NCBI GenBank assembly: GCA_035268685.1
Contig: DATFKK010000037.1
Location: 1 to 56,476, forward strand
Origin: Candidatus Krumholzibacteriia bacterium
GTDB taxonomy: Bacteria > Krumholzibacteriota > Krumholzibacteriia > JAJRXK01
DNA: 56,476 bases
Direction of reading: 5' to 3'
Shown: positions 1-7,458 of the stretch, one piece after another
Position numbering within the stretch: position 1 is the first letter of the stretch
Layout: each line of letters opens with the position of its first letter
The notes under the pieces: generated by a model
Databases searched by the model: none
What the model saw: the letters and a program-made list of their open reading frames with translations, nothing else
Told to the model about the DNA's origin: nothing
Made by a program: the position numbers and the translations under genes

Positions 1-1
1 C

Positions 2-1378
2 GGCGACGTGCTCGAGGACGCCTACACCGAGGAGTTCCTGGCGTCGAATCCGGTCGAGCGGATCGAGACCTACGAGACCGGCACGTGGGACCGCGGCGAC
101 GACATCGTGATCGACCCCGAAGCCGGCGAGAGCATGGAGGAGATGCTCCGCTCGCTCGGCTACATCAGTGGTGGGGGCGATGACGAGGACGGTGGCGACG
201 ACACCGTCGCCAGCGGAGGCGGCATGAGCGTGGAGCACGCGGTGAACCTGGCCAACGTGCTCCGCGGCCAAGGGCGCCTGCAGGAAGCCGCCGCCACGCT
301 CGAGGAGCAACTGGAGCGGAACCCGCGCCACGTCGAGTCGCGCATGAACCTGGCGCAGGTCCACGGCGAGATGGGGGACTTCGATCGCTCGCTGGAGCTG
401 TTCGCCGAACTGCACCGCGAGCGTCCCGAGGACCTCGACGTGATCGAGGACTACGCCCTGGGCCTGGCCCGGGCCGGCCGGATCGAGGACGTCGTCCAGC
501 TCTACCGCAAGGGGCTGGAGATCGATCCCGACTGGGCGGTGGGTCTGGCCGGACAGGGTCTGGCCGAGCACCGGCTGGGCCGCAGCGAGGAAGGACTGCG
601 CAAGATCCGTCGGGCGGTGGAGATCGACCCGCGTTTCGCGCGGGCGCACTTCTACCTGGCCGCGGTCCTGCGCGACCGCGGGGATCTGGACGGCGCGCGC
701 GATCAACTCGAGCGGACCCTCGAACTCGATCCCACGCACGAGCAGGCCGCGCTGCAGCTCGCGCAGTTCCTGCAGACCCGCGGGCAGGCCGATCGGGCCC
801 GCACCTTCCTCGAGGACTTCCTCGAGAAGTCGGGAGCGAGCAGTGTGGTCAGTGCCGAGATCGCGGCCATCGACCTGCGGGCGGGCCGCCCGGAGCAGGC
901 GCTGCCGATTCTGGAGGAGGCGGTGAGCGACTTCCCGCGCGACACCGATCTGCTCGGCAACCTCGGCATGGCCTACGCCATGACCGAGAACCTGCCGCGG
1001 GCGCGCGCCACCTTCGAGCGGCTGCTCGAGGTCGATCCGAACTCCGCCGAGGCGCACGCGCAGCTCGGGCAGTTCCTCCTGCAGAGCGGCGACACCGAGG
1101 CCGCGCGGCGTCATCTCGAGCGGGCGGCCGAACTCGCGCCCGACGACAGCGGCGTTCAGATCGCGCTGGCGACCTTCCACCATCGTCGCGGGCAGTTGGA
1201 CGAGGCCATGCAGATCTACGAGGACGTGCTCGAACGCGAGCCCGAGAACGCGCTCGCCCTGTACCAGCTGGCGCTGGCCACCGGCGCGAGGGGGGACGAG
1301 GACACCGCACTCGAACTGCTCGAGCGAGCACGCGAACTCGACCCCACGTTGCCGATGCCGCAGCGCAAGAGCCAGTGA
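2..1378 (+). CDS. TPR-repeat protein, C-terminal part of a probable sulfatase-TPR fusion (5' partial)
   Basis: The reading frame is open at the left edge, so the start lies outside the window; a GTG at 8 is only an internal codon. About 65 residues into the visible part comes an EEMLRSLGYI-type ending, the same tail that closes the sulfatase-fold protein at 30324-31745 (EERLRALGYI). An Asp/Gly-rich linker follows, then about eleven tetratricopeptide repeats (A/G-x-Y/F and LDP/IDP pattern) to the stop. I infer a secreted or periplasmic alkaline-phosphatase-superfamily enzyme carrying a C-terminal TPR scaffold. TPRs bind protein partners; the partner is unknown. The TPR call is firm, the fused catalytic domain is an inference. 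Confidence 0.85.
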   Translation, partial: GDVLEDAYTEEFLASNPVERIETYETGTWDRGDDIVIDPEAGESMEEMLRSLGYISGGGDDEDGGDDTVASGGGMSVEHAVNLANVLRGQGRLQEAAATLEEQLERNPRHVESRMNLAQVHGEMGDFDRSLELFAELHRERPEDLDVIEDYALGLARAGRIEDVVQLYRKGLEIDPDWAVGLAGQGLAEHRLGRSEEGLRKIRRAVEIDPRFARAHFYLAAVLRDRGDLDGARDQLERTLELDPTHEQAALQLAQFLQTRGQADRARTFLEDFLEKSGASSVVSAEIAAIDLRAGRPEQALPILEEAVSDFPRDTDLLGNLGMAYAMTENLPRARATFERLLEVDPNSAEAHAQLGQFLLQSGDTEAARRHLERAAELAPDDSGVQIALATFHHRRGQLDEAMQIYEDVLEREPENALALYQLALATGARGDEDTALELLERARELDPTLPMPQRKSQ

Positions 1379-1384
1379 CCATAC

Positions 1385-1417
1385 GGCGGCGTCGCGGACC
1401 TTCCGCTTGACGCCGCC
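1385..1417 (+). terminator. GC-rich hairpin after the TPR gene
   Basis: GGCGGCGTC (1385-1393) pairs with GACGCCGCC (1409-1417), and the inner GCGG/CCGC extends the stem to about 13 bp with a 2-nt bulge. It starts 7 bp after the TPR stop. No T-run follows, so it may be a Rho-assisted or GC-only terminator. Confidence 0.5.
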
Positions 1418-1475
1418 GAGTGGCCTCCGGACACTGCCCGTCGCCGCCCGTCCTCTCCGTCCGGGAACCCTGCGC

Positions 1476-2441
1476 ATGGCGTCGCTCGACCTCCTTCTTG
1501 CGAATCTCCTGTCGCCGGTGGTGCTGGCCTTCGCGCTGGGCGTCCTGGCGAGGGTGGTGCGCAGCGACCTCGAGTTCCCCGCGCCGCTCTACGACGCACT
1601 GTCGATCTACCTGCTCCTGGCGATCGGGCTGAAGGGCGGGGCCGAGCTGAGTGTGACCCCCTTGCTGGAGTTCGCCGCTCCGGCGGGGCTCACCCTGGCG
1701 TTGGGTGTGGTGACGCCGCTGATCGCCTACGGAATCCTGCGGAAGCTCGGCCGCTTCGACCGTACGAACGCCGCCGCGGTGGCCGCGCACTACGGTTCGG
1801 TGTCGGCGGTGACCTTCATCGCGGCCACGGCCTTCGCCCAGCGGGCCGGGCTCGCTCCCGAGGGCTTCATGCCGGCCCTGGTGGCCCTGCTCGAGGTGCC
1901 TGCGATCGTGGTGGCCCTGATGATCGCCCACGTGCGTTCGGGGGCGGCGGGAACGTGGGGCGAGGCCCTGCACGAGATCATGGCCGGACGCAGTGTCGTT
2001 CTGCTCCTGGGCGGGCTGGCGATCGGTTGGTTGGCGGGCAAGGAGGGCATCGCACCCGTCGCGCCCTTCTTCGTGGAGGGGTTCCAGGGCGCGCTCACGC
2101 TCTTCCTGCTCGAGATGGGCATGGCGGCCGCGGCGCGGCTGCGCGATCTGCGTCGGGTCGGCGTGTTCCTCGTGATCTTCGGCGTGGTCCTGCCGATCCT
2201 GCACGGGGCGCTGGCGATCTGGCTGGGTGGACTGGTCGGCCTGTCACCCGGCGGCAGCGCCGTGTTCGGGGCGATGGTCTCGAGCGCCTCGTACATCGCC
2301 GCCCCGGCCGCGGTGCGCATCGCGCTTCCCCAGGCCAGCCCCACGCTCTACCTCACGGCGTCGCTGGGGATCACCTTCCCCTTCAACCTCACGCTGGGAA
2401 TCCCCCTGTACTACGATCTGGCCATTCGTCTGGCCGGCTGA
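1476..2441 (+). CDS. sbtA: SbtA-like sodium-dependent bicarbonate transporter
   Basis: This is a 321-residue polytopic membrane protein with about ten hydrophobic segments and the SbtA-family core: LLLAIGLKGGAEL near the N-terminus, a GxxxPxxAYxxLR stretch, and AAAVAAHYGSVSAVTF. Family members import bicarbonate with sodium. The open frame reaches back to 1407 but runs through the upstream hairpin, so I take the ATG at 1476, which opens directly into the first membrane helix. The gene is followed 15 bp downstream by an SbtB-like PII protein, the usual regulatory partner. In a non-cyanobacterium it probably supplies bicarbonate for carboxylation or pH balance (inference). Confidence 0.85.
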   Translation: MASLDLLLANLLSPVVLAFALGVLARVVRSDLEFPAPLYDALSIYLLLAIGLKGGAELSVTPLLEFAAPAGLTLALGVVTPLIAYGILRKLGRFDRTNAAAVAAHYGSVSAVTFIAATAFAQRAGLAPEGFMPALVALLEVPAIVVALMIAHVRSGAAGTWGEALHEIMAGRSVVLLLGGLAIGWLAGKEGIAPVAPFFVEGFQGALTLFLLEMGMAAAARLRDLRRVGVFLVIFGVVLPILHGALAIWLGGLVGLSPGGSAVFGAMVSSASYIAAPAAVRIALPQASPTLYLTASLGITFPFNLTLGIPLYYDLAIRLAG

Positions 2442-2456
2442 TCCCGGAGGTGGACC

Positions 2457-2759
2457 GTGCACACCGTCGCCCTGAAGCTCGTGACCGTGATCACCGAACG
2501 TCTGTTGCGGGATCGAATCGTCGACGAACTGCGCAAGTGCGGTGCGAAGGGCTTCACCGTGAGCGACGTCTCGGGGGAAGGGTCGCGCGGGGTGCGCGCC
2601 AGCGAGTGGGAGGGACAGAACCTCCGGATCGAATCGGTGGTCAGCCCCGACGTCGCCGATCGCGTGGTCGAGCGGATCGCTGACGACTTCTTCGAGAACT
2701 ACGCGGTGATCGTCTACCTGCAGGACGTCGAGGTGGTGCGCGGCGACAAGTACGTGTGA
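2457..2759 (+). CDS. SbtB-like PII-family regulator
   Basis: The protein has 100 residues and a PII ferredoxin-like fold pattern: a beta-alpha-beta start (ALKLVTVITERLLRDRIVDELRKCGAKGFT), a T-loop region (GEGSRGVRASEWEGQNLRIE), and a closing YAVIVYLQDVEVV strand. It starts at GTG 2457, with GGAGG at 2446-2450. SbtB proteins bind adenyl nucleotides and gate SbtA, and the order sbtA-sbtB with a 15-bp gap supports this. It ends at GDKYV and lacks the C-terminal CGPxxC redox loop found in cyanobacterial SbtB, so any regulation is probably by nucleotide only (inference). Confidence 0.8.
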   Translation: MHTVALKLVTVITERLLRDRIVDELRKCGAKGFTVSDVSGEGSRGVRASEWEGQNLRIESVVSPDVADRVVERIADDFFENYAVIVYLQDVEVVRGDKYV

Positions 2760-2841
2760 CGCGGCGGCGGGACCCGCGCCGCTGTGTTAGCCTGACCGCT
2801 GGCGCGCCCAGCCCCACCGTTCGGCCGAACGGATCGAGGCC

Positions 2842-3924
2842 GTGCGACGCCAGTGGCGCGACGACCTGATCAACGCCTGGAACGAGCACCGCTGGATCCA
2901 TCTGCCGCGAGAGATGGGCGCGCGCATCGCGCCGCTGATCGGGGCCGACGCCGACGAGGTGGCGGTGGCCGACTCGACCTCGGTCAACCTGTTCAAGATC
3001 GTGTCCGCGGCCCTGCGTCTGCGCCCCGATCGCCGGGTGATCGTGAGCGAGCGCGACAACTTTCCCAGCAACATCTACATGACGCAGGGTCTGATCGACC
3101 TGCTCGGGCGTGACCACGAGCTGCGCCTGGCCGAGCCCGGTGAGGTGGACGCCTGCATCGACGACGACGTGGCCGTGGTCTGCCTCACGCACGTGAACTT
3201 CCGCACCGGCGCCATGCACGACCTGCCCGCGGTCACCGAGCGCACCCACGCGGTCGGCGCGATCTCCGTGTGGGACCTGTCGCACAGCGCCGGCTCGGTG
3301 CCGATCGGCCTCGACGCCGCCGACGTCGACCTGGCCACGGGTTGTGGCTACAAGTTCCTCAACGGCGGCCCGGGGGCCCCGTCGTTCTTCTACGTGAACC
3401 GTCGCCTCCACGATTCCTGGGCCCAGCCGTTGACGGGCTGGCTCGGCCACGCGGCTCCCTTCGACTTCGTGCCCGACTACGAACCGGCGCCGGGTATCGC
3501 CCGCGGACTGTGCGGCACGCCGCCGATCCTGAGCATGGCCTCGCTCGACGCCGCGCTCGAGATCTTCGACGGGGTCGACATGGAGCAGGTGCGCGCGAAG
3601 TCGATGCGGCTGGGCGACCTGTTCCTCGACCTGGTCGAGGGCCGGTGCGCCGCGCACGGCTTCGAGGTGGTCTGCCCGCGCGAGGCCGACCGCCGGGGAA
3701 GTCAGGTGTGTCTGGGGCATCCGGAGGGCTACCGGATCATGCGCGCGTTGATCGACCGTGGAGTGATCGGGGACTTCCGCGCCCCGAACGTCCTGCGCTT
3801 CGGTCTGACCCCGCTCTACCAGCGCTACGTCGACGCGTACGACGCGGTGGAGACGCTGCGCGAGGTGATGGACGGCGAACTCTGGCGGGATCCGGCGTAC
3901 GAGCGCCGGGACCTGGTGACCTGA
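2842..3924 (+). CDS. kynU: Kynureninase-like PLP enzyme, shortened at the N-terminus
   Basis: Kynureninase cleaves L-kynurenine to anthranilate and alanine using PLP. Family signatures include DSTSVNLFK near the start, the NFPSN segment, VWDLSHSAGSVP, and GCGYKFLNGGPGAPSF, where the Lys forms the Schiff base. The ORF has 360 residues against about 400-420 for the family. The usual N-terminal strand with its GNSLG motif is absent: a TAG stands at 2788-2790 and the only usable start is GTG 2842. Codons just upstream of that GTG (AQPHRSAERIEA) still look family-like, which suggests a 5' loss rather than a short natural form. No other kynurenine-pathway gene is nearby. Confidence 0.75.
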   Translation: MRRQWRDDLINAWNEHRWIHLPREMGARIAPLIGADADEVAVADSTSVNLFKIVSAALRLRPDRRVIVSERDNFPSNIYMTQGLIDLLGRDHELRLAEPGEVDACIDDDVAVVCLTHVNFRTGAMHDLPAVTERTHAVGAISVWDLSHSAGSVPIGLDAADVDLATGCGYKFLNGGPGAPSFFYVNRRLHDSWAQPLTGWLGHAAPFDFVPDYEPAPGIARGLCGTPPILSMASLDAALEIFDGVDMEQVRAKSMRLGDLFLDLVEGRCAAHGFEVVCPREADRRGSQVCLGHPEGYRIMRALIDRGVIGDFRAPNVLRFGLTPLYQRYVDAYDAVETLREVMDGELWRDPAYERRDLVT

Positions 3925-3950
3925 CCGCGCCGGCCGGGAAGGCGCGGTCA
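3922..3950. terminator. Bidirectional hairpin between convergent genes
   Basis: TGACCGCGCC (3922-3931) and GGCGCGGTCA (3941-3950) form a perfect 10-bp stem with a 9-nt loop, between the kynureninase stop and the convergent fusion gene. Its placement fits termination in both directions. There is no clear T-run. Confidence 0.5.
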
Positions 3951-3962
3951 GGCGCGGTCTCC

Positions 3963-4865
3963 TCAGTTGCCGGTGGGCAGGCCCGCGATGAAGCCCAGGG
4001 TGAAGCTCCATGTGGCGTCCTGACCCGTCGGCGGCACGTCGCGGTGCAACTGGGTGACCAGCTCGAGCGACGGGGTCACGAGGCTGTTCATGCCGATGGC
4101 GAATCCGTGCACGGTCTCGTCGGCGGTACGGTCGTCGCCCACGCCCATCGTGCGGTCGTACTCCACCAGCAGTTCGTGGCGCTCGGTCAGGCGCAGGTAG
4201 GCACCCGGATTGACGGTGAAGTCGACGAGGCGCCGGGCGCTGCTGCTACCCAGCGCCGGATCACCGGATCCACCGTAGGCCGAGTAGCCACCGCGCAGGT
4301 ACAGACCCCAGCTGCCCATCTCGGGATCGTGGTCGTAGTTGATTTCGGCCATGGGACTGAGGCTCAGGGTTCCGAGACCGTCGCCGGCCGCGCCGACGTC
4401 CAGCGCCAGGTCGACGTCGACGTGGTCGGTCTCGAGCGGAGTGCTGATCAGACCGAAGCACAGGCTCGATTCGCCGCGGAAGTACTGCTGGTCGACGGCG
4501 ACGCAGGTGCCGAGGTAGGCCGCGAATCCGTTCATGAGACCGTAGCCGAGCACGATCTCGTTGGAGAGTTCGCGGTCGGCCGCGGCCTGACCCATTCCGC
4601 CGTAGCCCAGGTAGTACTCGGCGTCGGTGGCACCGGCGTCGTAGGGCTCGACGGTGTCGAGGGCGGCGGCCGGGGTCACGAGCAGGGCCAGGACGGCTCC
4701 GGTGATCGCCAGCTTCGACTTCAGGTCGCAGCCGAGGTTGCAGCCTCCGCATCCTCCGCCGCAGGGCGAGTCGTTCTTCGCGTTCTTCCGCGTCCCACGG
4801 ATGGCCGGGGCCAGGACCGCGAAGGCGGCAACGGTGACGATGACGGTGACGAGTGCGTGTTCCAT
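3963..4865 (-). CDS. FeoB-associated Cys-rich membrane segment fused to a predicted beta-barrel
   Basis: The protein has 300 residues. Residues 1-24 form a membrane helix, followed by a basic stretch and CGGGCGGCNLGC, as in the small FeoB-associated Cys-rich membrane proteins normally encoded after feoB. A second hydrophobic segment (KLAITGAVLALLVTPAAALD) looks like a signal peptide ending in AxA. The remainder is about 230 residues of alternating aromatic/glycine strands, like an outer-membrane barrel. The ATG at 4865 has an AAAGGA site. I see no ATG, GTG or TTG at the junction that would split it cleanly, though a CTG start before KSKLAITG is conceivable. It follows feoB by 22 bp. The role in iron uptake is inferred from context. 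Confidence 0.65.
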   Translation of the reverse strand: MEHALVTVIVTVAAFAVLAPAIRGTRKNAKNDSPCGGGCGGCNLGCDLKSKLAITGAVLALLVTPAAALDTVEPYDAGATDAEYYLGYGGMGQAAADRELSNEIVLGYGLMNGFAAYLGTCVAVDQQYFRGESSLCFGLISTPLETDHVDVDLALDVGAAGDGLGTLSLSPMAEINYDHDPEMGSWGLYLRGGYSAYGGSGDPALGSSSARRLVDFTVNPGAYLRLTERHELLVEYDRTMGVGDDRTADETVHGFAIGMNSLVTPSLELVTQLHRDVPPTGQDATWSFTLGFIAGLPTGN

Positions 4866-4887
4866 GATCGTTCCTTTCTCTCGCGGT

Positions 4888-7002
4888 TCAGACCAGCAGG
4901 CGGCCGACCTGGGAAACGGTGAGCGAGACGAAGTAGGCGACCACGGTGAGGCCGCCGAGTTGGAGGAGCGCCCAGCGCCAACGGCCCGACTCGCGCCGGG
5001 TGACGGCGATGGTCGCCATGCAGGGAGTGGAGATCAGCAGGAAGAGGATGAGCGAGATCCCGGTGACGATGGAGTACTCGCTGCGGATGGCGTCGCGCAG
5101 CGACGTGGACTCCTCGTCGGTCTCGCCCATCGAGTAGACGATGCCCATCTGCGAGACGAAGACCTCCTTGGCCGCGAAGGCGCCGACCATGGCGGTCCCC
5201 ATCTTCCAGTCGAAGCCCAGCGGTTCGATCACGGGCGCCATGGCGTGACCGATGCGGCCGGCGATCGAGAAGCGCAGGTCCTCGGCCGCGCGGGCGTTCT
5301 CGATCTGCGCGTCGGTGAGCTGCACGGTGCCCGCCTCGACGGCCGCGTCGACGTCGTAGACGTCCTTCTTCGGGTAGGCCGTGATCGCCCACATGAGGAT
5401 CGAGATCGCCAGGATGATCGTTCCCGCCTTGCGCAGGTAGATCCACGCACGGTCGCCGATCCGGGTGAGCACGCCGCGCAGCGTGGGCACGCGGTAGGGC
5501 GGCAGCTCCATCACGAAGGGAGCGTCGTCACCGCGCAGCACCGACTTGCGGAGCACCAGCGCCAGCGTCAGCGCCGCGAGCACGCCGAAGGCGTAGATCC
5601 CGAACAGCGCCGGCGCCTGCCACTTCGGGGCGAAGAAGGCCGGTACCAGGAGCAACCAGATCGGCAGACGCGCGCCGCACGACATGAGCGGCAGCACGAG
5701 CATCGTGGTGAGACGGTCGCGTTCGTTCTCGAGCGTGCGCGTGGCCATGATCCCCGGAATGGAGCAACCGAAGCCGGTGACCATGGGCATGAAGCTCTTG
5801 CCGTGCAGACCGAATCGGTGCATCACGCGGTCCATGAGGAAGGCCGCGCGCGCCATGTATCCGGTGTCCTCCAGGATCGCCAGTCCCAGGAAGAGCAGCA
5901 CCACGTTGGGCAGGAACACGAGCACGCCGCCCACGCCGCCGATGATCCCGTCGACCAGCAGCGAGCGCAGCGGCGACTCCGATCCCGGAGCCCAGAGCCC
6001 GTCGACGACTCCGGCGAGCCGCGCGAAGCCCGACTCGATCCATTCCATGGGCAGGGCGCCCACGGTGAAGGTGAGCCAGAAGATGCCGTAGATGGCCGCG
6101 GCGAACAGCGGCAGTCCGAGCCAGCGGTTCACGGCCACGCGGTCGACAGCGTCGGAGAAGGCGCGGGCGTCGGCGCGCTGGGGGCGCAGCGTGACCTCGG
6201 TGAGCAGACCGTCGACGAAGCCGAAGTACTGCTCCATGAGGTACACCGAGACCTCGCGGCCCGTTTCGGCCTCGAGGCGTACGCGCTGGGCGGCGGCCAC
6301 GTCGCAGACCTTGCGCGGGGCGGTCTCGTCGAGCACGCCCTCGTCGCCGGCGAGCAGGCGCGTGGCCCGCCAGTCGAGGCCCGTCGTCCGGGTCGGGAGC
6401 TCGGCGGCCACGGCCGCGATCGCATCGTGCAGGCGATCACCGAGGACCACGCGATCGGCCACGGGGCGGAGAGCGGTCGCGCGCTCGATGGCGTCGACGA
6501 GTTCCCGCATCCCCAGACGGCGGTGCGCGACGGTCGACACCACGGGGATGCCCAGGAGTTCTTCCATGGCTCCGAGGTCCAGACGCTGTCCCGCCTGTTC
6601 GGCCTCGTCGGCCATGTTCAGGCACAGCACCGCGCGGTTGCCCGTCTGCATGATCTGGGCGAGCAGCACGAGACTGCGCCGCAGCAGGGTGGAGTCGGCG
6701 ACGACGACCACCACGTCGAGGTCGTCGCGCAGCAACTCCTCCTGCGCGATGCGCTCCTCGGGCGAGTACGAACTCAGGCTGTAGGTGCCGGGGAGATCGA
6801 GGAACTCGAGGCGGTTGGTGTCGGTGTTCCGGTGCCCGAGCCGCTTCTCGACCGTGACGCCCGCGTAGTTGCCGACGCGCTGGCGTGATCCGGTGAGCGC
6901 GTTGAACAGCGAGGTCTTGCCGCTGTTCGGGTTGCCGGCCAGGGCGACCCGCAGGGTCGCCGGGGCCTCGGTCGTGGTCGTCGGTTCGAGGACCGTGCTC
7001 AT
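4888..7002 (-). CDS. feoB: Ferrous iron transport protein B
   Basis: FeoB is a 704-residue inner-membrane Fe(II) transporter with an N-terminal G-domain. Visible motifs are G1 GNPNSGKT (about residue 23), the GNYAGVTVEK switch, G3 DLPGTYS and G4 NMAD. A helical spacer follows, then the polytopic domain with two Gate regions, including GYMARAAFLMDR, GFGCSIPGIMATRT and the C-terminal TPCMATIAV. Its ATG overlaps the feoA stop by 4 bp, so translation is probably coupled. The length is slightly under the E. coli form but normal for compact FeoB proteins. Confidence 0.97.
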   Translation of the reverse strand: MSTVLEPTTTTEAPATLRVALAGNPNSGKTSLFNALTGSRQRVGNYAGVTVEKRLGHRNTDTNRLEFLDLPGTYSLSSYSPEERIAQEELLRDDLDVVVVVADSTLLRRSLVLLAQIMQTGNRAVLCLNMADEAEQAGQRLDLGAMEELLGIPVVSTVAHRRLGMRELVDAIERATALRPVADRVVLGDRLHDAIAAVAAELPTRTTGLDWRATRLLAGDEGVLDETAPRKVCDVAAAQRVRLEAETGREVSVYLMEQYFGFVDGLLTEVTLRPQRADARAFSDAVDRVAVNRWLGLPLFAAAIYGIFWLTFTVGALPMEWIESGFARLAGVVDGLWAPGSESPLRSLLVDGIIGGVGGVLVFLPNVVLLFLGLAILEDTGYMARAAFLMDRVMHRFGLHGKSFMPMVTGFGCSIPGIMATRTLENERDRLTTMLVLPLMSCGARLPIWLLLVPAFFAPKWQAPALFGIYAFGVLAALTLALVLRKSVLRGDDAPFVMELPPYRVPTLRGVLTRIGDRAWIYLRKAGTIILAISILMWAITAYPKKDVYDVDAAVEAGTVQLTDAQIENARAAEDLRFSIAGRIGHAMAPVIEPLGFDWKMGTAMVGAFAAKEVFVSQMGIVYSMGETDEESTSLRDAIRSEYSIVTGISLILFLLISTPCMATIAVTRRESGRWRWALLQLGGLTVVAYFVSLTVSQVGRLLV

Positions 7003-7247
7003 CGTCCTGCCTCCTCGTTGCCGGAGAGGTCGTCGAGCACGACCGCGTCGGCCTCGCTGCGCCGCAACGCCACCTGTCCGCCGCAGATCCGCACCCAGAC
7101 GGGCTCGCCCGTCGGGGCCACGCGCTCCATCCGGACGGGCGTGCTCGGAAGGAATCCCATGTCCATGAGGCGCTGCCGCACGGCACCGTTGCCCTGGATC
7201 TCCCGGACCACCCCGTCGCGTCGGGGATCGAGCCCACTCAGTTTCAT
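6999..7247 (-). CDS. feoA: Ferrous iron transport protein A
   Basis: FeoA is an 82-residue SH3-like cytoplasmic protein that supports FeoB. The family core is visible: GVVREIQGNGAVRQRLMDMGFLPSTPV, then VRICGGQVALRRSEADAVVL. The open frame extends to 7307, but the ATG at 7247 has a strong AGGAGGG ribosome-binding site, and the longer form would translate through the Fur-like operator, so I take 7247. It is the first gene of feoA-feoB-fusion. Confidence 0.93.
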   Translation of the reverse strand: MKLSGLDPRRDGVVREIQGNGAVRQRLMDMGFLPSTPVRMERVAPTGEPVWVRICGGQVALRRSEADAVVLDDLSGNEEAGR

Positions 7248-7272
7248 GTCGCCCTCCTGATCGGGGTGGAAT

Positions 7273-7296
7273 TGAATATCGTTTTCAGTGATGAAA
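7273..7296 (-). promoter_or_regulatory. Fur-like operator, two overlapping dyads, upstream of feoA
   Basis: TGAATATCGTTTTCA (7273-7287) matches the 7-1-7 Fur consensus TGATAATnATTATCA at 11 of 14 fixed positions. A second dyad, TTTCA-GTGA-TGAAA (7283-7296), overlaps it. This AT-rich patch lies 26 bp upstream of the feoA start in a G+C-rich region. Iron-dependent repression of feoAB is the expected outcome; the exact regulator (Fur or a relative) is inferred. Confidence 0.6.
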
Positions 7297-7332
7297 TCTG
7301 GACTCACCAGGTCCTGAATGCCATTCGAAAAC

Positions 7333-7348
7333 TGTGACGCGCGTCACG
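7333..7348. promoter_or_regulatory. Crp/Fnr-family-like palindrome
   Basis: GTGACGCGCGTCAC (7334-7347) is a perfect 14-bp palindrome. With its flanks it reads TGTGA-N6-TCACG, one base short of the Crp consensus TGTGA-N6-TCACA. It lies 86 bp upstream of feoA, so it could serve the feo operon. No regulator gene is in the window, so the assignment is by pattern only. Confidence 0.4.
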
Positions 7349-7383
7349 CGGGCCCGGAGCGGGCGTTTCCGGGCAGACGCAGG

Positions 7384-7414
7384 CCGGCCCGGCGCCGCAT
7401 GGGCACCGGGCCGG
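7384..7414 (-). terminator. Hairpin downstream of the lipoprotein gene
   Basis: CCGGCCCGG (7384-7392) pairs with CCGGGCCGG (7406-7414), a perfect 9-bp GC stem with a 13-nt loop. It lies 45 bp past the minus-strand lipoprotein stop. There is no T-run. Confidence 0.4.
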
Positions 7415-7458
7415 GGTCCGGGCGGGAGTGTCGGGAGCGCGCCGGGCGGCGCGCGGGA

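Noticed and set aside
849-2204. Long minus-strand open frame across the TPR and sbtA genes
   Set aside because: It has Arg/His/Gln-rich composition with no motif and is antisense to two well-supported genes; a G+C-rich shadow.
4654-6888. Plus-strand open frame of 744 codons over feoB
   Set aside because: Charged, repetitive composition and antisense to an unmistakable FeoB.
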